From positions 434,001 through 498,000 of the forward strand of contig NC_009359.1 of assembly GCF_000092065.1 (NCBI RefSeq): DNA of 64,000 nt, in the 5' to 3' direction. The position numbers were made by a program, and so were the translations under genes. This DNA comes from Ostreococcus lucimarinus CCE9901 (Eukaryota > Chlorophyta > Mamiellophyceae > Mamiellales > Bathycoccaceae). Of this stretch, positions 1-7,802 are shown one piece after another (position 1 is the first letter of the stretch; each line of letters opens with the position of its first letter). Below the pieces are notes generated by a model. The model was not told where the DNA came from. It ran no database searches and saw only the letters and a list, made by a program, of their open reading frames with translations.

Positions 1-324
1 GCACGAAGCGGACGACTAAGTGTGGAGACTAGTGTGCAGCCGTCGAGCGATCCTCGCGTGAGTGCGGGGTATTACGATGTCATCTGGTACGAATTGAGTG
101 TTGTGTGGCCAACATTTTTCTCGTATCGCGAGGTGGATGTGGCGCCGTCGACTGTGGAAGAGGAAGAGGAAGAGGAAGAGGAAGAGGTCAAGGCGGAGGT
201 GGAATTCAACCCATTCCCCTGCACGTGGTTTCTCGGCGCCGATTATTTGTGCAACTCCACGACGTGGATATCAGGATGACTACTTTAAGATTGTTGAAAT
301 GTACAGCTCTACATCTACGATTTT
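1..324. other. left-edge region, no confident gene
   Basis: This stretch lies downstream of the convergent helicase gene. A purine run near 165-190 (repeats of gaggaa) would read poly-Glu in one frame and Gly-Arg repeats in another. Neither frame continues into a recognisable domain. A frame entering from the left edge ends at a TAA at 17-19 after His-Glu-Ala-Asp-Asp. That would suit the acidic tail of a rightward gene cut by the window, but five residues cannot prove it. The rest may be 3' UTR of the two flanking genes. Confidence 0.3.
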
Positions 325-2931
325 CTACTCGGCTTTTCTTCGTCGCGGAGCTCGCTTCGACTTAGGACCAGACGTCGCGTTTTCTGACGACAGCGTGCTC
401 GAATCTTTTATATTCGCATTCACTGCCTTAGCTTTTCGCAGTGGAAGGGGTAGCAGCGCGTCGGAACCCGTGACTTTTGCGATGAGATCGCGAGACTTCT
501 CAATTCTGTCTCTCGGCGTGCCTTCTCGCTTCCGCGTCGGCGGCGGAAGATCAACCGCAACTCGAGCGCCCCAATCGGTTTTACTTTTCCCACGAGACGT
601 ACGTGATGTTGCCTTACCGCGCGAAGTCGACGGTATCGACACCGAGCGCTCCGGTTTCTTCGATCCAGTGAGCATCGCCGAGATACTGTCGAGCAAAAAC
701 GAACGCCTCGCCGGTTGCGCGCTCTGCCCAAACCTTCGGCGCTCGCGCGCGTGACACAACATCAACTTGCGCTTCGCACGTGTGATGCCGACGTAAAACA
801 GGCGAACTTCTTCATCTTGGTCGTCTTCACTATCGCCGTTACGCACAAAAGGAATCAACCCTTCCTCGACGCCAGAAATGAATACGCTGTTGAACTCCAA
901 ACCTTTACTCGCGTGCATGGTCATAAGTTTGACCGTGTCTCCTCCTTCTTCTTCCTTGCTCTCGGCACTCGTGAGTAACGATATGCCTTCCAAAAACGAA
1001 CCTAAAGCTTCCAGGCCAACGCGATCCTGGATGGTTTCGTCAATGTCTTGCGGTGGCTCTTTCGCCAAGTTGATGAGCTCCTGCACAAACGCCCAACGCT
1101 CGTTGCCATCGTCGGCATCTTGCACGAGGGTGTCGTAACCCGTACATTTGATAATCGCTTCCAGCAGTTCGCCCGGTGTCGAGCTTTTCGCCTTCTCTCG
1201 GGTTTCCGCCATGAGCTGTGAAAATTTTAGTACAGCAGATCTCGCGCGCGTCGTCAATCCCATTTCCTCCGCGCTCGGCAGCAGTTCGGTCTGCCCTTCG
1301 TCGCCTTTGGTTCTCCAAGCGCCGTTGAACAGGGCGTCGCCGATTGACGGTGGAACGCCATCTGTTTTCGGAAGCGTATCAATCCATGCGCTGAGCTTTT
1401 CGATGGTTGAGTTCCCGATGCCTCTCGTTGGCGTGTTGATGATTCGGTTCAGACTCACCGTGTCCGCCGAGTTGGACACCACGCGCAGGTACGCGATCAT
1501 ATCTTTAATCTCCTTACGACCGTAGAACGATGTGTCGCCGATAACTTTGTGCGGTACGCCCGCACGAATAAACGCTTCCTCGAGCACTCGAGCCTGCGAG
1601 TTGGTTCGATACAAGACAGCGATTTCTGAATACCGTAAATCCGGGTCCTCCTTGACTGACTTGCGCGCCTCTAAAGCTATGAATTCGGCCTCTTCGCGAT
1701 CGTCATTTGCCTCGACGATCGCGACGTCACGTCCACCCGGGGTGTTCGCGACGAGGTCCAATGGCGACGGGAAAGCGCTTTCCTTGATGACTGCCTGCGC
1801 CGCCTCGACGATGGTCGCCGTACTTCTGTAATTCGTCGTCAGCATGTGCGTCTGGACATCCTTGAAGTCTTCATCGAACTGCGTGCGAATGTTTGCGACC
1901 TCGGCGCCGCGCCAACCATAAATAGCCTGATCGGCGTCGCCCACGACGAACACTGAACCTTGCGGCTGAGATAATTTTCTAATCAACTCGTACTGCGTCG
2001 TCGAAGTGTCTTGAAACTCGTCAACGAGTACCTGGCTCCATCGATGCTCATAATACGACCGTACGTCCGGGCACATCTCCAACATCGCCACTGTCGCCGA
2101 AAGCAAGTCATCAAAGTCAAATGCGTTCGCTTGCCGCAAACCGAGCTCGTACTCGTCGTAACACTCCACGAAGCGCTCGTGCGACATCGGCGGTATGGGC
2201 TTGTGCGCGTCCAAAAGTGCCCGCAACATGTGTGACCCATTCAACCCGACCGAGTGTTTCACGCACGACTTCGACGTACTAATCCAGTTTCTCATCGGTC
2301 CCGGCTGCGCCGTCTTCTTCGTCTCCCCAAACTTGTTCACCAACACGCCCTGCACGATTTGCTTGCTGTCGTCGGCGTCGTAAATCGTAAACTCTCCCGT
2401 TCGTCCTATGCCCGGAATTCGATCGCCGTGTCGTCGCAGCATCCTCGCCGCGACGGAATGAAACGTCCCTGCCGTGATCTCTCGCGCCGCGGCGTCGCCA
2501 ATCTTATCCCTCAATCTTTCTCGCAGTTCGCGCGCCGCCTTATTCGTAAACGTGATGCACAAAATCTCCCTCGGCGGCGTCTTCAGCTCGTGAATCAGGT
2601 GCGCGACGCGTCCGATGAGCACGTGCGTCTTCCCGGACCCCGGACCCGCGAGCACGCGCGTCGCGCCCACGGGCGCGAGCACCGCGGCGCGCTGGTCGTC
2701 GTTCAAACCGCGCACGTGCGGCGGTTCGAGCGCATCAACCGTCGCTTCAGCGCCCCACGGCGCGGCGGTGTACGTCCTCGCGCGCGCGCGCGCCTCGGGA
2801 TCGACCGCTCGCGTCACGCGCGACATTCCCGCCGCGCGCCGCGCGCACGCACGCGCGCACGCGCGCGCGCGCGTCCCGAGAGACGCGCTCGATGGCACCA
2901 TCGCGTGCGGCGTCGGCGCGCTCGCGCGCAT
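325..2931 (-). CDS. UvrD/PcrA-type superfamily 1A DNA helicase
   Basis: An 868-residue ATP-dependent 3'-5' DNA helicase of the UvrD/Rep/PcrA/Srs2 family, acting in DNA repair or in removing recombination intermediates. Visible motifs in order: the Q-motif LNDDQRAAV (about residue 76), Walker A AGPGSGKT (about 95-102), the motif around TFTNKAA, Walker B/motif II DEFQDT, motif III GDADQAIYGWRGA, motif IV TNYRST, motif V TMHASKGLEF and motif VI VGITRAKRKL. The N-terminal 70 residues are rich in Arg and Ala and could be an organelle targeting leader. The C-terminal 150 residues are basic and low complexity. The start is the first ATG of the frame; later ATGs at residues 11 and 36 are possible. 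Plants have a nuclear Srs2-like UvrD protein, so a nuclear role is equally possible. The family call is secure, the compartment is not. Confidence 0.93.
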   Translation of the reverse strand: MRASAPTPHAMVPSSASLGTRARACARACARRAAGMSRVTRAVDPEARARARTYTAAPWGAEATVDALEPPHVRGLNDDQRAAVLAPVGATRVLAGPGSGKTHVLIGRVAHLIHELKTPPREILCITFTNKAARELRERLRDKIGDAAAREITAGTFHSVAARMLRRHGDRIPGIGRTGEFTIYDADDSKQIVQGVLVNKFGETKKTAQPGPMRNWISTSKSCVKHSVGLNGSHMLRALLDAHKPIPPMSHERFVECYDEYELGLRQANAFDFDDLLSATVAMLEMCPDVRSYYEHRWSQVLVDEFQDTSTTQYELIRKLSQPQGSVFVVGDADQAIYGWRGAEVANIRTQFDEDFKDVQTHMLTTNYRSTATIVEAAQAVIKESAFPSPLDLVANTPGGRDVAIVEANDDREEAEFIALEARKSVKEDPDLRYSEIAVLYRTNSQARVLEEAFIRAGVPHKVIGDTSFYGRKEIKDMIAYLRVVSNSADTVSLNRIINTPTRGIGNSTIEKLSAWIDTLPKTDGVPPSIGDALFNGAWRTKGDEGQTELLPSAEEMGLTTRARSAVLKFSQLMAETREKAKSSTPGELLEAIIKCTGYDTLVQDADDGNERWAFVQELINLAKEPPQDIDETIQDRVGLEALGSFLEGISLLTSAESKEEEGGDTVKLMTMHASKGLEFNSVFISGVEEGLIPFVRNGDSEDDQDEEVRLFYVGITRAKRKLMLCHARERRRFGQSAQPARRSFLLDSISAMLTGSKKPERSVSIPSTSRGKATSRTSRGKSKTDWGARVAVDLPPPTRKREGTPRDRIEKSRDLIAKVTGSDALLPLPLRKAKAVNANIKDSSTLSSENATSGPKSKRAPRRRKAE

Positions 2932-3278
2932 CTACCACCGTCGACGACGCGACGCTCGACGATCTCGCGCGCGCGACGATCGGCGATCTCGATCGCTGTG
3001 CGTCCACGCGCGCGCGACACGTCGGCGTCGGCGTCGACGCGCTGTGCGGCGGCGAGTGCGCGCGTCACGATGACGAGGACCAACACCCACGATTTCGAGC
3101 GACACTCTGCCGCGCGTCCACACGCGATCGCACGTCCTCGACGCGAATCGCGGCGGAGGAAACGATCTAGATCTCGCGTTTTCGACCGCTTGATCGACGT
3201 GTGCGCGCGCTGCGTTGAGCGCGAGACGCGATCTTGATCGCGATTGTGAATCGTGTCGGAGGCACCGGAACGCGGAAA
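2932..3278. promoter_or_regulatory. divergent intergenic region, helicase / PDI-like gene
   Basis: About 350 bases separate the start codons of the leftward helicase and the rightward PDI-like gene, so the region should hold both promoters. It is rich in CGCG and TCGA words. I see no TATA box, tRNA or conserved ORF. The start of the helicase gene itself (about 2840-2880) is an almost pure alternating purine-pyrimidine run. Confidence 0.4.
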
Positions 3279-4829
3279 ATGGCGGTGATGCGCGCGAGAG
3301 CGAGCGCGAGAGCGAGCGCGATTGCGTTAACGATCGTCACGTTCGTGGGCGTCGCGGCGACGGCGCGAGCGGAGATGTTTAACCCGTTTCAGAGGCCAAA
3401 GACCAAGGGCAAGGTGAGCGAACACGAAATCATTGCCGAAGCGCCGACGGATGATCACGTGTTGAAGCTCGATGCGAGCATCTTCGACAACGAGTTGAAA
3501 AAGTCGAAATATAACTTCGTGATGTTTTACGCGCCGTGGGATGGGCACTCAAAGGCGTTCATGCCGCGTTGGATGTCTTACGCGCAGTCGCATAAAATGG
3601 CGGGCACGGAGATGACGTTTTCGCTCGTGGACGCGACCAAGGAACGCGATTTGGATAAGCGATTCGAAATCGAGGAATACCCGACGCTCATATTGTTCCG
3701 TGATGGTGTGCCGAAGAGGTACGTGGGCGATCGATCGCCGCAACACTTGGATAAGTTTGTTCGAAGAAACTTGCTCAAGCCGGCGCGTTGGCTGGAAGGC
3801 ACGGACGACGTCGAAGTTTTCTTGATGGGTCGCGACGTCACCGTTATCGGGTTCTTCGATAACAAGGATGATTTGGACGTGTACCACCACGCCGCGGCTG
3901 AGTTTGATCTCGACTTTGGCGAGACGAAGAGCAAAATCGCCACTGAAGACTGGAAAGCGCCGTTCCCGACCATCAAGATGTGGCGCGACTTTGACAAAGA
4001 ACCCGTTAGGTACCCCGGCGACGTGCGCGATTTGGATGCTATCAAGTCCTGGATCGCCACTGAAATGGTCCCACCGATCGTGAAGTTCGAAAACAAGAAG
4101 CAACTCGAGCGCCTTTTCATGGGTCCGATCGCTGCGAACATCTTCGTATTCTTACCCGAAGACGCGACCGAAGCCGAGAAGATGTCGAAATCTTTAGAAA
4201 GTGCGGCCAGACAACTTCGTGGTAAGGTGCACATCATCACCGTCGATGCCAAAGAAACTGTCATGCATGACTACTTCTCTCTCCGCGAGAGCGACGGGCC
4301 GACGATTCGCCTTCTCTCGCATGACTTGAAGTATCAATACAAGGGCTCATTGGAGGCCGCCGAGATCTCAAACGATGTCGTGCACTTTTTCAAGGAATTC
4401 GAGGCGAAAAAGCTCGTGCCGTTGCTCAAGTCGCAAGATCCGCTCCCCAAGGACGGTGACGTTCTGCAAGTTGTCGGTAAGACGTTCCAGTCGTTGCTCA
4501 TGGATAACGACAAGCACGTCTTTGTTTGGTTCTACGCGCCGTGGTGCCGCACGTGCAAGGCGATGAAGCCGGTGTGGGATAAGCTCGCCACGCTTTACAA
4601 GGATGAGAAAGACATCATCATCGCCAAGATGGATGCGACGAAGAACGAGGCGAAGGATTTGCACGTTCGACACTATCCGACCGTGTACTACTATCATTCC
4701 GGTGATAAGCCCAGACACGAGGAATACGACGGACACATGGAAACGGATGCGTTCACCGATTTCCTCACCGAACGCACGGGCAAGAGTCCGCACAAGAGAC
4801 GTCGCCGAACGCCGCACATGGAGCTTTAA
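3279..4829 (+). CDS. protein disulfide isomerase-like thioredoxin protein (ER)
   Basis: A 516-residue PDI-like protein, probably ER-lumenal. The chosen ATG gives a clear signal peptide: Arg-rich n-region, hydrophobic core (IALTIVTFVGVAATA), cleavage near ARA-E. There are two thioredoxin domains. The first (about residues 55-165) has the degenerate site APWDGHSK at about 85-92, with both active-site cysteines lost. The second (about 395-505) keeps FYAPWCRTCK with the CRTC pair at about 423-426. The middle resembles the redox-inactive b-type domains of PDI. The last four residues are HMEL, close to the HDEL/KDEL retrieval signal. An in-frame ATG 15 codons upstream would put charged residues before the signal peptide, so I prefer the internal start. 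One active and one dead domain suggests an oxidoreductase/chaperone rather than a classical two-site PDI. Confidence 0.9.
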   Translation: MAVMRARASARASAIALTIVTFVGVAATARAEMFNPFQRPKTKGKVSEHEIIAEAPTDDHVLKLDASIFDNELKKSKYNFVMFYAPWDGHSKAFMPRWMSYAQSHKMAGTEMTFSLVDATKERDLDKRFEIEEYPTLILFRDGVPKRYVGDRSPQHLDKFVRRNLLKPARWLEGTDDVEVFLMGRDVTVIGFFDNKDDLDVYHHAAAEFDLDFGETKSKIATEDWKAPFPTIKMWRDFDKEPVRYPGDVRDLDAIKSWIATEMVPPIVKFENKKQLERLFMGPIAANIFVFLPEDATEAEKMSKSLESAARQLRGKVHIITVDAKETVMHDYFSLRESDGPTIRLLSHDLKYQYKGSLEAAEISNDVVHFFKEFEAKKLVPLLKSQDPLPKDGDVLQVVGKTFQSLLMDNDKHVFVWFYAPWCRTCKAMKPVWDKLATLYKDEKDIIIAKMDATKNEAKDLHVRHYPTVYYYHSGDKPRHEEYDGHMETDAFTDFLTERTGKSPHKRRRRTPHMEL

Positions 4830-4866
4830 CAATTGTGTAATGTCATCCGCGCTGTATCTATTACAA

Positions 4867-6252
4867 CTATGCGAACGCTAAGAAATACTGCGCTACGCCC
4901 GTCAAAGCGCCTAATACCCCACCCACGACGATGAGTTTGATTTCGTCTTGCTCGAAAACCGGATGCAAAACGCGCTCGAAATCCTTTGCAGGAAGCTTTT
5001 GCATTCGCTCGCGCACCGTATCCTCGATGCCGAGCGCTTCGTTTTGATAATCGTATGTCACGGGCACGCAATCGGGAATCGAAGCAAAAATCATGTCTAC
5101 GATGGTGCACTTGATTTCGTCATACTTTTCCGCGCCGATGATGAGCTTTGCCGTCGTCACCGAGCCGATGGCTTTATCAAAAAAGTTTTCGGCGTTTCGT
5201 CGCACGAGGGCTTCAAACTTTTCCTTGTACGTTCCGTTCATCATCTCTTCCCACAAGTTCTCGGCGTTGCAAAAGTGAAGTTGATTCAAGCGCGCAAACT
5301 CTTCGCTCACTTCGTTTTGGCGCCTCAAAAACACGCCGTGCAACGTGACGCCGCACACGCGCTTTGGCTCGATTGGCTGGAAAATCACCTTCAACGCGAC
5401 GAAATTCGTGAGGTAGCCCACGGCGAATCCGAAAAATGGAAGCAACCACACTCCCTGCTCCGGAGCATGCTTGTCGACAAAGTAAAACACCACCATCTGC
5501 ACCAAACCAAACGCAAAACCAAAGTAAATCCCGCTCCGCTCGATGAATACGAACTCATTCGCGCCGACTTCTCGAAACATGTTGACCACCTTGTCCTTAT
5601 TATTCACCGCCAGCGTCACCACCATCGTCTTCAAATCCAGCACGTCGTACACATTTTCCATCAAATCCGCGATTATGTCTTCCAACAACCCACTCGATTG
5701 CGCCATGGCCTCCGCGACCATCTCCTCCCGCACCACTCTCGGCAATCCTTGCCAAAACGTCGGCGCCTCCCGCGCGAGCACCGTCTCAAATATATCCTCC
5801 GTCACGCACCGCATCTCGGGATCCATGATGCTCGCGAACGTTTTCGGCTCCAACCTCGTGAAAATTTCCTTGATATCGATCAATTTCTTCGTCATGAGAT
5901 CGACCAATATCTCCGCCATCTCTCCCGCCTTGCTCGGGATGATCCCTTGCCATCCGCCGAGCGCGCCGAACGGCTGCCCTTTCACTTGCGCAAACCTCAA
6001 GAACCCCGGGAAGAACTCGAGCGGATAGAACGTCATCTTCAGCGCGACGACGTTCGTCCCCCAGCCCACGGCGGCGGCGATGAACGGGATGAGCGCGTAT
6101 CGCCAGAGCGGCGTGGTCGAGTCAGCGGCGAGCAGTCGTCGCCGGAGACGCGTCGCGCCGTCGTCGTCGTCGGTCCAGCGCGCGAGCGCGAGCGTCGCGG
6201 CGACGTACGTCGTCGCCGCGAGCGTCACCGCGCGCGGGAATCGCCGGCGCAT
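4867..6252 (-). CDS. DUF445-family membrane protein
   Basis: 461 residues from an ATG at 6252. The sequence has the hallmarks of the DUF445 family: two related membrane-associated halves, each with a G-W/Y-x-T-N-x-V/F-A-L-K motif (GWGTNVVALKMTF near residue 60 and GYLTNFVALKVIF near residue 270). Between them is a long amphipathic helical region, and a hydrophobic segment closes the C terminus (IVVGGVLGALTGVAQYFLAFA). The N terminus has an Arg-rich start and an Ala-rich hydrophobic stretch, compatible with a targeting or membrane anchor. The biochemical function of DUF445 is unknown. The frame runs open far upstream of this ATG, but there it is antisense to the protease gene and is not credible. 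The start codon is only 75 bases from that of the divergent DEG8-like gene. Confidence 0.85.
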   Translation of the reverse strand: MRRRFPRAVTLAATTYVAATLALARWTDDDDGATRLRRRLLAADSTTPLWRYALIPFIAAAVGWGTNVVALKMTFYPLEFFPGFLRFAQVKGQPFGALGGWQGIIPSKAGEMAEILVDLMTKKLIDIKEIFTRLEPKTFASIMDPEMRCVTEDIFETVLAREAPTFWQGLPRVVREEMVAEAMAQSSGLLEDIIADLMENVYDVLDLKTMVVTLAVNNKDKVVNMFREVGANEFVFIERSGIYFGFAFGLVQMVVFYFVDKHAPEQGVWLLPFFGFAVGYLTNFVALKVIFQPIEPKRVCGVTLHGVFLRRQNEVSEEFARLNQLHFCNAENLWEEMMNGTYKEKFEALVRRNAENFFDKAIGSVTTAKLIIGAEKYDEIKCTIVDMIFASIPDCVPVTYDYQNEALGIEDTVRERMQKLPAKDFERVLHPVFEQDEIKLIVVGGVLGALTGVAQYFLAFA

Positions 6253-6327
6253 CGCGTCGAGCGCGCGACGCGGCGGAGAAGTGGCGTCGTCGGCACAGGG
6301 AGACGCGCGGTCGCGGTCGCGTCCGTC

Positions 6328-7650
6328 ATGGCGTCGCGCGCGTCGATCGCGTCGCGCGCGACGCCGGTTCCGCGCGCGCGCATCGCGCGGACGCGCGGAC
6401 GCGCGGGCGCGCGCGGAGGCGACGCGACGCGCGCGACGCGACGCGACGACGACGACGACGCGCGTCCGCCTCAACCGTCGACGCCATCGACGACGCGACG
6501 ACGCGCGCTGGCGCTGGCGCTCGCGTCCGCGACGACGCCCGCGATGGACGCGCGCGCGGCGAACGTGCCGACGCCCGCGATCGCGTCGAGCGGCGCGCTG
6601 GGCGCGCTGGAGTCGCAATTCATCGACGTCTTCGGACGCGCCGAACGCGCGGCGGTGAACGTCGTCGACCTCACGGTGCTGAATCAGAGTGGGAATCAGA
6701 GCGCGTTCGCGGGAGCGATCGTGGCCGAAGGGAACGGCACGGGAGTGGTGTGGGACGACGAAGGACACGTGGTGACGAATTATCACGTGCTGGGAGGCGT
6801 GCTCGCGAGCGCGCCGAAGGGGCGGAAGCTCGGCGAGGTGGCCAAGGTGACGATACAGACGAATGAGGGGAGTCGGACGTTCGCGGCGACGCTCGTGGGG
6901 GCGTCGAAGGAGAAAGATTTGGTGGTGATTAAGGTGGACGCGCCGAAGGAGTTGCTGAAGCCGGCGGTGGTGTCGTCGTCGTCGGAGGGCGTGCGCGTCG
7001 GGCAGGCGGTGTTCGCCATCGGTAACCCGTTCGGGTTCGATCACACGCTCACCACGGGCGTCGTGAGCGGGCTCAATCGAAGCATTCAGTCGCAGGTCGG
7101 GAGCTTGATCACCGGGGCGATCCAAACCGACGCGGCGATCAATCCTGGGAACAGTGGCGGACCGCTTTTGGATTCGCGCGGACAACTCATCGGCATCAAC
7201 ACCGCCATTTTCACCCCCACGGGGACGTCCGCGGGCGTCGGATTCGCGATTCCGATCGACACCGTCAATGCCGTCGTGCCGCAGCTCATCGCGAACGGCG
7301 AGGTGGTGTTCCCATCGTTGAACATTAAATTCGCCAACGCGAGCGTTGAACGCGATTTGCAAGTCCCCGTCGGTGGCGGCGCGCTCATTCAATCCTTCAT
7401 AGGCGACTCCGCGGCGTCAAAAGCGGGTTTTCTCGCCACTCGTCGAGGTATCGCCGGTATCGCACCCGGAGACGTCATCATCGCCGTCGACGGCGCGCCC
7501 TGCGGCGTCGCCGCCGACGTCGTCAGAGCCATCGAGCGCAAGCGAGTCGGCGACGACGTTCAAGTCACCGCCCTTCGCCGCGCCGCCGTGGGCGACGCCA
7601 AGCCCGAAAAGGTCACGCACACCATTCGCTTAGCCGCGGCGAACGCGTAG
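6328..7650 (+). CDS. DEG8: DEG8-like thylakoid-lumen serine protease (HtrA family)
   Basis: A 440-residue trypsin-like HtrA/Deg protease. The catalytic triad is His153 in TNYHVL, Asp197 in KEKDLVVIKVD and Ser276 in NPGNSGGPLL. One PDZ-like domain follows (about 325-435, with GIAPGDVIIAVDG). Residues 1-55 look like a stromal transit peptide. TRRRALALALASAT at about 56-69 is a twin-arginine-like lumen signal ending in ARA-A, so import into the thylakoid lumen is expected. Sequence signatures (GNGTGVVWD, FGFDHTLTTGVVSGLNR, FTPTGTSAGVGFAIP) match the plant DEG8/DEG1 group; the single PDZ favours DEG8. In plants that group acts in photosystem II D1 turnover. The gene starts 75 bases from the divergent DUF445 gene. 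Confidence 0.9.
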   Translation: MASRASIASRATPVPRARIARTRGRAGARGGDATRATRRDDDDDARPPQPSTPSTTRRRALALALASATTPAMDARAANVPTPAIASSGALGALESQFIDVFGRAERAAVNVVDLTVLNQSGNQSAFAGAIVAEGNGTGVVWDDEGHVVTNYHVLGGVLASAPKGRKLGEVAKVTIQTNEGSRTFAATLVGASKEKDLVVIKVDAPKELLKPAVVSSSSEGVRVGQAVFAIGNPFGFDHTLTTGVVSGLNRSIQSQVGSLITGAIQTDAAINPGNSGGPLLDSRGQLIGINTAIFTPTGTSAGVGFAIPIDTVNAVVPQLIANGEVVFPSLNIKFANASVERDLQVPVGGGALIQSFIGDSAASKAGFLATRRGIAGIAPGDVIIAVDGAPCGVAADVVRAIERKRVGDDVQVTALRRAAVGDAKPEKVTHTIRLAAANA

Positions 7651-7802
7651 TCGCCCGTTCATCGTGTAACGCACAATCCTTCGCGCGTCGTCCCGCGTCG
7701 GCTCGTCGCCAGCCGCGCCGCGCGCGTCGCCGCACATCGGCGCACTCGATCCGCGCAGACATGGGCGGCCGCCGCGCGCACCACGAAAACGGCGATCACC
7801 CC

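Noticed and set aside
105-365. Gly-Arg-repeat ORF at the left edge, like an Sm/LSm or GAR tail
   Set aside because: Only a purine microsatellite creates the repeat. Surrounding residues match no Sm or GAR protein and another frame gives poly-Glu.
4948-6327. Long plus-strand open frame leading into DEG8
   Set aside because: It is antisense to the DUF445 gene, Arg/His/Leu-rich, and has no domain. The real protein starts at the ATG at 6328, which gives a transit peptide.
6253-7392. Upstream extension of the DUF445 frame
   Set aside because: It runs antisense through the DEG8 coding region and is made of Arg/His-rich shadow sequence. GC-rich third positions keep antisense frames open in this genome.
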